DNA from: Eubacterium sp.
GTDB taxonomy: Bacteria > Bacillota > Clostridia > Lachnospirales > Lachnospiraceae
DNA length: 12,889 nucleotides
Direction of reading: 5' to 3'
NCBI GenBank assembly: GCA_021442545.1
Contig: JABUSX010000197.1
Span: 1 to 12,889, forward strand
Shown here piece by piece: positions 5,299 through 11,658 of the stretch. The position numbers were made by a program, and so were the translations under genes. Below the pieces are notes generated by a model. The model saw only the letters and a list, made by a program, of their open reading frames with translations, ran no database searches and was not told where the DNA came from. The number at the start of each line of letters is the position of its first letter. The first letter of the stretch is position 1.

Positions 5299-6633
5299 AT
5301 GAATAAGATGATTTTAGACCAGATCAAAGAGGCAGGGATCGTCGGCGCAGGCGGCGCCGGATTCCCGACGCATGCCAAGCTCAACTGCGAGCCGGAATAC
5401 ATTCTTGCGAACTGCGCCGAGTGCGAGCCGCTGATCAAGTCCGACAAGCATCTGATGGAGCGTCATGCGGCGGAGATCGTCGCCGGCATGGAAACGGTGG
5501 TCTCCTGCACGGGAGCGGCACATGGTGTGATTGCTCTCAAGAGTAAAAATACGGAAGCTGTCCGCGCACTGGAAGCTGCTGCAGCAGGAACGAGAGTTCA
5601 GATCCATCAGCTGGAAAACTACTATCCGGCCGGTGACGAGCAGCAGATCATCTACGAAGTGACAGGACGCAGGGTTCCTGTAGGGGACATTCCGATCAAG
5701 GCGGGCTGCGTGGTCATGAACGGACAGACGCTCTTCCAGGTGGCACAGGCCGTCAAAGGCATCCCGGTCACATCCCGTATGGTGACGGTGACGGGTGCCG
5801 TTGCAGAACCGTTTACGACAGAAGTTCCGATCGGAACGGCAGTATCCTATCTGCTTGACCTCGCCGGAGGCCCCACGATTGATGATTATGTGATCGTGCT
5901 CGGCGGTCCGCTGATGGGACGTGTTGTACAGTCTGCAGACGGTGAATTTGTAACAAAAACAACGAACGGCGTGATCGTTCTTCCGAAGGACAACGTTCTG
6001 ATCAAGCTTAAGACCGATGATCTCGAGCATCAGCTCAAGATCGCACGCTCGGCCTGCTGCCAGTGCAATTACTGCACGATGATCTGCCCCAGAAACGCAC
6101 TCGGGCTTCACGTGCAGCCGCATAAGATCATGCAGGCACTGACGATCGGAAACGGCGAACTTCTCGGCGACGGCAGCATCGCGCTTGGGTGCTGCAACTG
6201 CGGACTCTGCACCTACGTAGGCTGCAACATGGGTCTGACCCCGAGCCGCTTCATCTCCGAAGTGCGTGCGAAGCTGCTTGCACAGAAGGTGAAGAACCGT
6301 CTTGAGATGGGCAAGGTCGATCTCTTCCGCGATGAGATCAAAGTCGATTCTCATCGTGTGATCGGCAGAATGAATCTGACGGCCTACGATGTGGAAGTAC
6401 CTTTCGTGGAAAATATCTGCAGACCTCGTGCCGTACGGATCCTGCTGAAACAGCATATCGGCGCTCCCTGCGAGCCGGCCGTAAGCGAAGGCAGCTTCGT
6501 CACGAAGGGACAGGTCGTCGGACAGGTTCCGGAAAAAGCACTTGGTGCGCCGGTTCATGCCTCGATCAGCGGCAGAGTCGTATCGGCAACAAAGGACCAT
6601 ATCGATATCCTTGAAGAACAGGAGGTGAGGTAA
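5299..6633 (+). CDS. PduS/RnfC-like iron-sulfur flavoprotein (NADH-linked electron transfer)
   Basis: 444 residues. The N-terminus carries the RnfC/NuoF-type glycine-rich nucleotide/flavin motif G-A-G-G-A-G-F-P-T. Two cysteine clusters follow: C253-x2-C256-x2-C259-x3-C263 and C298-x2-C301-x2-C304-x4-C309, each able to hold a [4Fe-4S] centre (C254 and C299 are extra neighbours). The C-terminal 60 residues (V-S-E-G-S-F-V-T-K-G-Q-V-V-G) look like a barrel-sandwich hybrid domain, as in RnfC. PduS of the propanediol system reduces cobalamin; no B12-dependent enzyme is visible here, so a role in reoxidising NADH and passing electrons on is more likely. The next gene, one base away, encodes a shell protein of PduT type with an iron-sulfur-ligand cysteine, the natural partner. 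The ribosome binding site is weak (no AGGAGG near 5299), so translation may be coupled to the gene 24 bases upstream; ATG 5308 is an alternative start. Confidence 0.9.
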   Translation: MNKMILDQIKEAGIVGAGGAGFPTHAKLNCEPEYILANCAECEPLIKSDKHLMERHAAEIVAGMETVVSCTGAAHGVIALKSKNTEAVRALEAAAAGTRVQIHQLENYYPAGDEQQIIYEVTGRRVPVGDIPIKAGCVVMNGQTLFQVAQAVKGIPVTSRMVTVTGAVAEPFTTEVPIGTAVSYLLDLAGGPTIDDYVIVLGGPLMGRVVQSADGEFVTKTTNGVIVLPKDNVLIKLKTDDLEHQLKIARSACCQCNYCTMICPRNALGLHVQPHKIMQALTIGNGELLGDGSIALGCCNCGLCTYVGCNMGLTPSRFISEVRAKLLAQKVKNRLEMGKVDLFRDEIKVDSHRVIGRMNLTAYDVEVPFVENICRPRAVRILLKQHIGAPCEPAVSEGSFVTKGQVVGQVPEKALGAPVHASISGRVVSATKDHIDILEEQEVR

Positions 6634-6634
6634 G

Positions 6635-7183
6635 ATGGGAACAGCCATTGGTTCACTGGAACTGAACAGCATAGCAACAGGTGTGATCGCCGGTGATGCG
6701 ATGCTGAAGGCAGCAGATGTCAGCCTGATCATGGCGCAGCCCACCTGCCCGGGGAAATTCATCATCCTGGTCGCAGGGGATACGGCAAGCGTGGAATCGT
6801 CGGTCAAGGCGGGCGCCGCAGAAGGCGGAGAACACGTTGTAGATTACACGATCATTCCGAGCATTGATCCGGAAGTCATTCCGGCAATTACGCGGAGCAC
6901 CGCACCGGAGCAGAAGGAAGCGGTTGCCGTAGCCGAGACATTCTCTCTTACGGCGGCGATCCTCGCAGCGGATTACGCGGTCAAGAGCTCATTGATCGAT
7001 CTCATCGAAGTCCGGCTCGGACGGGGTCTCGGAGGAAAATCCTTCGTGATCATGACCGGCGCCGTGGCCGATGTCCGCAGTGCAGCGGATTCGATCCGGA
7101 GTGAGCTGAAAAAGAGCGGCATGGTGCTTAATATCGTTATCGTTCCGCACCTGCATGAAGATATGTATCAGGCAATCCTGTAA
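6635..7183 (+). CDS. Tandem-domain BMC shell protein (BMC-T, PduT-like) with iron-sulfur cysteine
   Basis: 182 residues with two BMC domains, about 1-90 and 93-182, which assemble as a trimer forming a pseudohexamer in the facets. In the first domain the segment A-Q-P-T-C-P-G-K-F puts a cysteine at residue 38. This corresponds to Cys38 of PduT, where three cysteines around the pore ligate one [4Fe-4S] cluster. The second domain ends in I-V-P-H-L-H-E-D-M, the usual BMC C-terminal pattern. GGAGGTGAGG lies directly before the ATG, inside the end of the PduS-like gene; the stop and start are one base apart, so the two products are probably made in step. The inferred job is moving electrons from the lumenal PduS-like protein across the shell. 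The cluster itself cannot be seen from sequence, but the residue and motif are conserved exactly. Confidence 0.93.
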   Translation: MGTAIGSLELNSIATGVIAGDAMLKAADVSLIMAQPTCPGKFIILVAGDTASVESSVKAGAAEGGEHVVDYTIIPSIDPEVIPAITRSTAPEQKEAVAVAETFSLTAAILAADYAVKSSLIDLIEVRLGRGLGGKSFVIMTGAVADVRSAADSIRSELKKSGMVLNIVIVPHLHEDMYQAIL

Positions 7184-7204
7184 AGCAAAAGGAGAACAAA
7201 CGAC

Positions 7205-7558
7205 ATGATCAAAGAAGCACTGGGAATGGTTGAAACAAAGGGACTCGTCGGTTCTGTGGAAGCAGCCGATGCAATGGTCAAGGCAGCGAACGTCCGCCTG
7301 ATCGGCAAGGAAGAGATCGGCTCCGGTCTTGTCACCGTTATGGTTCGCGGCGATGTCGGCGCAGTCAAGGCTTCCGTTGAAGCCGGCGGTGCAGCGGCAA
7401 AGCGCGTTGGTGAGCTGATTTCCGTACACGTGATCCCGCGTCCCCATGAAGATGTGGAACGCATTCTTCCGCAGGAACCCGCTTTTGTTGAAGAAGCCCC
7501 CGCAGAAGCTCCCGCAAAAGCTGCTCCGAAGGCAAGAGCGACAAAGAAGACGAAATAA
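7205..7558 (+). CDS. Hexameric BMC shell protein (BMC-H, PduA-like) with a C-terminal Ala/Lys tail
   Basis: 117 residues, start supported by AAAGGAG. Residues 1-92 form one BMC domain close to PduA (A-L-G-M-V-E-T-K-G, then [11 protein letters not shown], then V-I-P-R-P-H-E-D-V). It tiles the shell facets as a hexamer. The pore loop reads E-I-G-S-G-L with S40, as in PduA; the rim residue 37 is Glu instead of the Lys found in PduA and in the two sister copies. A tail of about 24 residues, rich in Ala, Pro and Lys ([10 protein letters not shown]), is absent from the two following copies and could reach the lumen or cytosolic face. The gene is followed by a hairpin before the second copy. Confidence 0.96.
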   Translation: MIKEALGMVETKGLVGSVEAADAMVKAANVRLIGKEEIGSGLVTVMVRGDVGAVKASVEAGGAAAKRVGELISVHVIPRPHEDVERILPQEPAFVEEAPAEAPAKAAPKARATKKTK

Positions 7559-7597
7559 ATTCCGGGTCGGAAAGAAGCAGTTCTGAAAAGAATCCAC

Positions 7598-7619
7598 GGG
7601 GCTGCAATCAGACAGCCCC
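7598..7619 (+). other. Intercistronic hairpin between the first and second BMC-H genes
   Basis: GGGGCTG (7598-7604) pairs perfectly with CAGCCCC (7613-7619) around an eight-base loop. No T-run follows directly, so it is unlikely to be a full intrinsic terminator. In this position it may be an RNA-processing or 3' stability element, or a partial attenuator, that separates expression of the upstream enzymes from the two abundant shell genes. Confidence 0.5.
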
Positions 7620-7672
7620 AGGAAATATGAAACAGGAAACCATTATTTTTACAAAATAAGGAGATAAAAAAC

Positions 7673-7951
7673 ATGGAAAAAGAAGCTCTGGGAATGGTTG
7701 AGACAAAGGGTCTTGTCGGCGCGATCGAGGCAGCTGATGCTATGGTTAAGGCAGCTAATGTTCGCCTGATGGGCAAAGAAAAAGTCGGTGCAGGCCTTGT
7801 TACCGTTATGGTACGCGGCGATGTCGGTGCTGTTAAAGCTTCCGTCGAAGCAGGCGGCGCAGCAGCAAAGCGCGTTGGCGAACTGGTTTCCGTACATGTC
7901 ATTCCGCGTCCTCATTCAGACGTTGAAGGCATTCTTCCGAAGGCAGAATAA
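7673..7951 (+). CDS. Hexameric BMC shell protein (BMC-H, PduA/EutM-like), second copy
   Basis: 92 residues, the usual PduA length, preceded by AAGGAGAT. It is a single BMC domain nearly identical to the neighbours: [10 protein letters not shown] start, [11 protein letters not shown] core and [14 protein letters not shown] end. The pore loop is K-V-G-A-G-L, so pore position 40 is Ala instead of the Ser seen in PduA and in the first copy; K37 is retained. It is preceded by a 114-base gap holding a hairpin and has a strong ribosome binding site, so it may be a major facet protein. It and the third copy are likely products of tandem duplication. Confidence 0.96.
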   Translation: MEKEALGMVETKGLVGAIEAADAMVKAANVRLMGKEKVGAGLVTVMVRGDVGAVKASVEAGGAAAKRVGELVSVHVIPRPHSDVEGILPKAE

Positions 7952-7991
7952 TTCTGAACAGAAAGAATCCCGTTAAGGAGGATGAATACAA

Positions 7992-8273
7992 ATGATTGTT
8001 GAAGCATTGGGAATGATTGAAACAAAGGGACTCGTCGGTGCAATCGAAGCTTCGGATGCAGCCGTTAAGGCAGCGGATGTCCGTCTGATCGGCAAGGAAA
8101 AAGTCGGCGCCGGACTGGTCACGATCATGGTTCGCGGTGAAGTTGCAGCCGTTAAATCTGCTGTCGAAGCAGGCGGCGCAGCAGCAAAACGCGTCGGCGA
8201 ACTGGTTTCCGTGCATGTTATTCCGCGTCCCCATTCAGACGTTGAAGGCATTCTGCCGAACGTGGAGGCATAA
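7992..8273 (+). CDS. Hexameric BMC shell protein (BMC-H, PduA/EutM-like), third copy
   Basis: 93 residues preceded by the very strong TAAGGAGGAT (7975-7984). It is a single BMC domain with pore loop K-V-G-A-G-L (Ala40). It differs from the second copy at scattered positions, for example I-V-E-A at the start, A-S-D-A-A near 20-24, and V-R-G-E-V-A-A-V in the core. The C-terminal [14 protein letters not shown] is identical. Mixed hexamers, or mixed facets of the two, are plausible. The aldolase gene follows after 32 bases. Confidence 0.96.
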   Translation: MIVEALGMIETKGLVGAIEASDAAVKAADVRLIGKEKVGAGLVTIMVRGEVAAVKSAVEAGGAAAKRVGELVSVHVIPRPHSDVEGILPNVEA

Positions 8274-8305
8274 CTTACGAGTACATTGTTTGATAGGAGA
8301 TAACT

Positions 8306-9157
8306 ATGGATATTGAAAAGCTTATTGCTGAGATCACAGACGAAATATACAACAAGGTTTCTTCCGATACGAGCTTCCTGAGCGCAGGAAAGACCGGCGG
8401 AAAGAGCCTTGCAAAATACATCGACCACACTCTTCTGAAGGCCAATGCAACAGAAGCACAGGTCATCAAACTCTGCCAGGAAGCACGCGACAACCAGTTC
8501 ATGTCTGTCTGCGTCAACACCTGCTACGTTCCGCTCTGCGCAAAGATGCTGGCCAACTCCGGCGTCAAGGTCTGCTGTGTTGTCGGTTTCCCGCTGGGAG
8601 CCATGAGCACGGCCGGCAAGGTTGCCGAAGCTGTTGATGCGATCAAGAACGGCGCAACAGAAGTAGATATGGTCATCAATGTCGGCGCTATCAAGAGCGG
8701 CAACTGGCACTTTGTAAAAGACGATATCGAAGCTCTCGCAATGGCCTGCCGCGGCAAAGCTCTGCTGAAGGTCATCATTGAGACCTGTCTGCTGACAGAC
8801 GAAGAAAAAGTCAAAGCCTGCACAGTCTCCAAACTGGCCGGCGCTGATTTCGTCAAGACATCTACCGGATTCTCCACCGGCGGCGCAACCGTCGAAGATA
8901 TCCGCCTGATGCGTCAGACCGTAGGCCCGGATATGGGTGTTAAGGCTTCCGGCGGCGTCCGCACATACGAAGATGCGATCGCCATGATCGAAGCCGGTGC
9001 AAGCCGCATCGGTACCAGCAACGGTATCTCCATCGTTGCCGGCCAGAAGAATTCCGCGGATACAGCCGGCCATGTCTGCATCGGCTGCGGAAACTGCGGC
9101 AAGGCTATGTCCTGCCCGTCCGGCAAGGTCGACATCGTTGTTGCCAACAATTATTAA
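8306..9157 (+). CDS. deoC: Deoxyribose-phosphate aldolase (DERA) with cargo-type N-terminus and cysteine-cluster C-terminus
   Basis: 283 residues against about 220 for a usual class I DERA, with TAGGAG before the ATG. The catalytic set is complete: D121 in [10 protein letters not shown], Schiff-base K184 in F-V-K-T-S-T-G, and K213 in V-K-A-S-G-G-V-R-T. The reaction is 2-deoxyribose-5-phosphate to acetaldehyde + glyceraldehyde-3-phosphate. Residues 1-33 are extra: an amphipathic helix ([14 protein letters not shown]) and a short linker, as in encapsulation peptides. Residues after about 245 are also extra and contain C258-x2-C261-x2-C264-x5-C270-P, which looks like half of a ferredoxin cluster site and is not part of the ordinary DERA fold. 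It is the signature enzyme of sugar-phosphate-utilising BMCs and sits between the shell hexamer and vertex genes. The aldolase call is firm; the role of the cysteine tail is unknown. Confidence 0.96.
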   Translation: MDIEKLIAEITDEIYNKVSSDTSFLSAGKTGGKSLAKYIDHTLLKANATEAQVIKLCQEARDNQFMSVCVNTCYVPLCAKMLANSGVKVCCVVGFPLGAMSTAGKVAEAVDAIKNGATEVDMVINVGAIKSGNWHFVKDDIEALAMACRGKALLKVIIETCLLTDEEKVKACTVSKLAGADFVKTSTGFSTGGATVEDIRLMRQTVGPDMGVKASGGVRTYEDAIAMIEAGASRIGTSNGISIVAGQKNSADTAGHVCIGCGNCGKAMSCPSGKVDIVVANNY

Positions 9158-9164
9158 GAGAGGT
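9157..9164 (+). promoter_or_regulatory. Ribosome binding site that fixes a TTG start
   Basis: AGAGAGGT starts at the last base of the aldolase stop codon and lies about nine bases before TTG 9173-9175. No ATG in the right frame gives a complete pentamer shell protein, whereas translation from this TTG gives the conserved first strand Y-A-A-K-I-I-G. The site therefore decides the start of the next gene. Confidence 0.7.
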
Positions 9165-9172
9165 ATCAGATT

Positions 9173-9487
9173 TTGTACGCGGCAAAAATTATCGGTACGG
9201 CTGTCTGTACCTGTAAAGACAGGAAACTGACCGGATTCAAACTTCTTGTCGTGCAGCCGATCAGTCTGCTGACCCTTGAAAACGAGGGAAAGCCGGTGGT
9301 TGCCGTCGATTCCGTGGACGCGGGTGAGAACGAGATCGTTCTGGTCGTCGGGGGAAGCTCGGCGCGCCAGACGGATCTCACGACGAACACGCCCGTGGAT
9401 GCCACGATCATGGCCGTTATCGATTATATCGATATCAACCACAAGAAGGTGTTTGAAAAATATCCGGGAGCAGGAGGGAATGCCTGA
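9173..9487 (+). CDS. Pentameric BMC vertex protein (BMC-P, EutN/CcmL family), first copy
   Basis: 104 residues from a TTG start supported by AGAGAGGT upstream. The family pattern is clear: A-K-I-I-G-T-A-V-C-T-C-K first strand, G-F-K-L-L-V-V-Q-P, V-A-V-D-S-V-D-A-G, V-L-V-V-G-G-S-S-A-R, and the C-terminal helix A-T-I-M-A-V-I-D-Y-I-D. Pentamers of this family cap the twelve vertices of the shell. The last stop base is also the first base of the isomerase start codon (TGATG), so the two are translationally coupled. The TTG start may lower its output, in line with the low copy number of vertex proteins. Confidence 0.94.
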   Translation: MYAAKIIGTAVCTCKDRKLTGFKLLVVQPISLLTLENEGKPVVAVDSVDAGENEIVLVVGGSSARQTDLTTNTPVDATIMAVIDYIDINHKKVFEKYPGAGGNA

Positions 9488-9948
9488 TGAAAATAGCAAT
9501 CGGCGCCGATCACGGCGGCTATGAAATGAAAGAAAGAATGAAGGAGTATATCACCAAGGAGCTCGGTCATGAATGTGTCGACTTCGGAACCTGCAGCACA
9601 GAGCGCTGTGACTATCCGGATTATGCATTCATGGTAGCTTCTGCGGTATCCTCCCACAAATGCGACTGCGGCATCATGATCGATGCTGTCGGAATCGGCT
9701 CATCCGTAATGGCCAACAAGGTTCCGGGCGTACGCGCCGCCGTTGCAAACGAGATCTATTCCGCCCGCAACAGCAAACTCCACAACGGCTGCAACATGCT
9801 CTGCATGGGAAGCCTGATCATCGGAGACGGCGTGGCGAAGGAAGTCATCAAGATCTGGCTGGAGACCGAGCTTTCCGGCGACAGAAACATCCAGCGCGTG
9901 AAACAGATCTGTGATATTGAAGCCAGAATTCTTGGCTGCAACCGCTGA
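9487..9948 (+). CDS. RpiB/LacA/LacB-family sugar-phosphate isomerase with Asp at the catalytic-Cys position
   Basis: 153 residues, normal for the family. The start A-I-G-A-D-H-G-G-Y-E-M-K, the A-N-K-V-P-G-V-R-A-A stretch, the E-I-Y-S-A-R-N-S helix and the H-N-G-C-N-M-L-C-M-G loop identify RpiB/LacAB. In E. coli RpiB the base is a Cys in the C-G-T-G-x-G loop; here the loop is I-D-A-V-G-I-G with D66 in that place. LacA subunits also have I-D-A at this position, as I recall, and some microcompartment-linked RpiB-like proteins appear to share it. The expected chemistry is aldose-ketose isomerisation of a phosphorylated sugar, probably not plain ribose-5-phosphate. It overlaps the upstream vertex gene by one base and is followed by two more vertex genes, so it belongs firmly to the shell operon. 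No obvious cargo peptide is present. Confidence 0.9.
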   Translation: MKIAIGADHGGYEMKERMKEYITKELGHECVDFGTCSTERCDYPDYAFMVASAVSSHKCDCGIMIDAVGIGSSVMANKVPGVRAAVANEIYSARNSKLHNGCNMLCMGSLIIGDGVAKEVIKIWLETELSGDRNIQRVKQICDIEARILGCNR

Positions 9949-9963
9949 GCGGAAGGGTAGATT

Positions 9964-10260
9964 ATGCAGACTGCAAAAGTCATAGGGACTGTGGTAGCAA
10001 CAAAAAAAGACAAGCGGCTGGAAGGCATCCGTCTGATGGTGATCCAGCCGCAGAATGCGGCAGGAAAAGATGAAGGAACGCCGATCGTGGCCTGCGACGT
10101 CGTCGGAAGCGGGATCGGCGAGACCGTCATCTATGCCAAGAGCAAGGAGGGCGCCTTCGCCCTTCCGGACAAGAATGCCTGCTGCGATGCGGCTATTACG
10201 GCAATCATTGACAGTTTCTATACACTGGAAGGCGGAAACAGAAGGGTGGAAGGATGCTGA
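9964..10260 (+). CDS. Pentameric BMC vertex protein (BMC-P, EutN/CcmL family), second copy
   Basis: 98 residues, preceded by GGAAGGGT. It shows A-K-V-I-G-T-V-V-A-T-K-K-D, G-I-R-L-M-V-I-Q-P, V-A-C-D-V-V-G-S-G-I-G-E-T-V and the helix D-A-A-I-T-A-I-I-D-S-F. It has an adjacent cysteine pair (A-C-C-D) before the last helix, which the other two copies lack. The 3' end overlaps the next vertex gene by seven bases, so the two are coupled. Confidence 0.95.
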   Translation: MQTAKVIGTVVATKKDKRLEGIRLMVIQPQNAAGKDEGTPIVACDVVGSGIGETVIYAKSKEGAFALPDKNACCDAAITAIIDSFYTLEGGNRRVEGC

Positions 10261-10565
10261 TCGCAAAAATCACCGGAAATATCGTTTCTACTGTGAAACA
10301 TCCGGATTATCAGAACCACAAGCTGTTTATCGTCAGGGCCGTTGATCTCGAAGGGAAAGAATACGGTCCGGAGGTAGTCTGTGTGGACGGCTGTGAAACA
10401 CCGGCAGGTGTCGGTGATTATGTCCTCGTGGATGAAGAGGGCGGCGGTGCCCGGGATCTGGCCTGTATCGACCATACAGGACCCGTGGAACACACCGTGG
10501 CAGCCGTGATCGACTACATCAACACAAACCAGGGCGGCTTCAGTCAGTTCGCCCGGGAGGAATGA
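10254..10565 (+). CDS. Pentameric BMC vertex protein (BMC-P, EutN/CcmL family), third copy
   Basis: 103 residues, starting inside the end of the second copy with GGTGGAAGG as ribosome binding site. Family features are A-K-I-T-G-N-I-V-S-T-V-K, H-K-L-F-I-V-R-A-V, V-V-C-V-D-G, G-V-G-D-Y-V-L-V and the helix H-T-V-A-A-V-I-D-Y-I. It is the most diverged of the three in the middle loops (D-E-E-G-G-G-A-R). Three vertex paralogues suggest that not all vertices are identical. The ribosome binding site of the following acetyltransferase lies within this gene's last codons. Confidence 0.95.
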   Translation: MLIAKITGNIVSTVKHPDYQNHKLFIVRAVDLEGKEYGPEVVCVDGCETPAGVGDYVLVDEEGGGARDLACIDHTGPVEHTVAAVIDYINTNQGGFSQFAREE

Positions 10566-10566
10566 C

Positions 10567-11580
10567 ATGAGCATCATGGCAAAAGTAATGGAGCGCGCAG
10601 CCGGAAAAGGCTGCTCGATCCTGCTTCCTGAAAGCTATGACCCGCGCGTCGTAGAAGCGGCGGAAAAGATCCATAAGCAGAATCTGGCGAAGATCATTCT
10701 TCTGTCGGACGGGGAAAATCCGATCCCGAACGAAAAGGCACTGCTGGATGCCGGCGTTGTGATCCTGGATTACAAACACACGCCGTCATTCGAAGAGATG
10801 GCGCAGGGCTTTTACGAACTGCGGAAGGCGAAAGGTGTAACGCCGGAAAAAGCCAGAGAAGCCATGAAGGATCCGATGGCTTACGCGTGCATGATGGTGC
10901 GCACGGGTCTTGCGGACGGACTGGTTTCCGGAGCGGCACATTCCACAGGTGATACGCTTCGTCCGGCTTTGCAGATCGTGAAGACCGGAGACGGGATCAA
11001 AACCGTTTCGGCCTACTTCCTGATCGATGTTCCGGACTGCGAATACGGAAACAACGGCGTCTTCCTTTTTGCGGACAGCGGACTCGTAGAGTTCCCGACG
11101 CCGGAACAGCTTGCGGACATCGCAGTAGCTTCCGCACGCAGCTTTGAGCAGATCACGCAGGAAGAGCCGATCGTGGCTCTGCTGACCTACTCGACAAAGG
11201 GAAGCGCGAAGAACGAACGTCTGAAGCCGGTTTTAAAGGCACTTGAGATCATCCGGGAAAAATATCCGAACCTGAAGGTGGACGGAGAACTCCAGCTCGA
11301 TGCGGCTATAGACAGAAAAGTCGCAGACATGAAGGCAAAAGGCAGCATCGTAGCCGGCAATGCCAATGTTCTCGTCTTCCCGGATCTGAACGCCGGAAAT
11401 ATCGGCTACAAGCTCGCACAGCGGCTCGGAAAAGCGGAAGCCTACGGACCCATGACACAGGGGCTGCGGCGTCCTGTCAACGATCTTTCCAGAGGCTGCT
11501 CCGCAGACGACATTGTCGGTGTTGTGGCACTGACCTGTCTGCAGTCGGACAAGGAGCCTGACGGTAACAAAACAAAATAA
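10567..11580 (+). CDS. pta: Phosphate acetyltransferase (Pta, PTA_PTB family)
   Basis: 337 residues, the size of single-domain Pta/EutD. Characteristic stretches are G-L-A-D-G-L-V-S-G-A-A-H-S-T, T-Y-S-T-K-G-S-A, G-E-L-Q-L-D-A-A and, near the end, G-P-M-T-Q-G-L-R-R-P-V-N-D-L-S-R-G. The reaction is acetyl-CoA + phosphate to acetyl-phosphate + CoA. In the locus it would regenerate CoA for the aldehyde dehydrogenase and supply acetyl-phosphate for ATP formation by an acetate kinase, which is not in the window. Many BMCs use the unrelated PduL enzyme; this one uses the Pta fold and there is no PduL gene here. The start ATG comes one base after the vertex gene stop, with GGGAGG upstream. No clear cargo extension precedes the first conserved strand (S-I-L-L-P-E). 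It is the last gene of the main operon. Confidence 0.95.
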   Translation: MSIMAKVMERAAGKGCSILLPESYDPRVVEAAEKIHKQNLAKIILLSDGENPIPNEKALLDAGVVILDYKHTPSFEEMAQGFYELRKAKGVTPEKAREAMKDPMAYACMMVRTGLADGLVSGAAHSTGDTLRPALQIVKTGDGIKTVSAYFLIDVPDCEYGNNGVFLFADSGLVEFPTPEQLADIAVASARSFEQITQEEPIVALLTYSTKGSAKNERLKPVLKALEIIREKYPNLKVDGELQLDAAIDRKVADMKAKGSIVAGNANVLVFPDLNAGNIGYKLAQRLGKAEAYGPMTQGLRRPVNDLSRGCSADDIVGVVALTCLQSDKEPDGNKTK

Positions 11581-11611
11581 CGACGTGTCTGAAAACAGAA
11601 CATGAACGAAT

Positions 11612-11643
11612 CGCGGGAGCCTGCCGACGGCATGGATCCCGCG
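11612..11643. other. Hairpin after the last operon gene, without a T-run
   Basis: CGCGGGA (11612-11618) pairs with TCCCGCG (11637-11643); inside it TGCC (11622-11625) pairs with GGCA (11629-11632) around GAC. It starts 32 bases after the pta stop and is GC-rich, but no run of T follows. It may be a 3' end-stabilising structure, a Rho-associated or weak terminator, or part of the leader of the regulator gene. Confidence 0.45.
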
Positions 11644-11658
11644 GAGCGTCTATAAGGG

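Noticed and set aside
5299..6633. Cobalamin reductase function for the PduS-like protein
   Set aside because: PduS has this role in propanediol loci, but no B12-dependent enzyme, adenosyltransferase or reactivase is encoded in the window, so I call it electron transfer only.
7168..7902. Minus-strand frame with internally repeated protein sequence
   Set aside because: The repeat is the antisense image of the duplicated BMC-H genes, not a real repeat protein.
7973..9499. Very long minus-strand open frame (about 500 codons) opposite the third BMC-H and aldolase genes
   Set aside because: It lies wholly antisense to well-conserved genes, has no recognisable family features, and reflects codon bias of the true strand. 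The same holds for the long minus-strand frames at 903-1910, 3718-5046 and 5314-6807.
11612..11643. Classical Rho-independent terminator after pta
   Set aside because: The stem is good but no T-run follows on either strand, so I list it only as a hairpin of unknown role.
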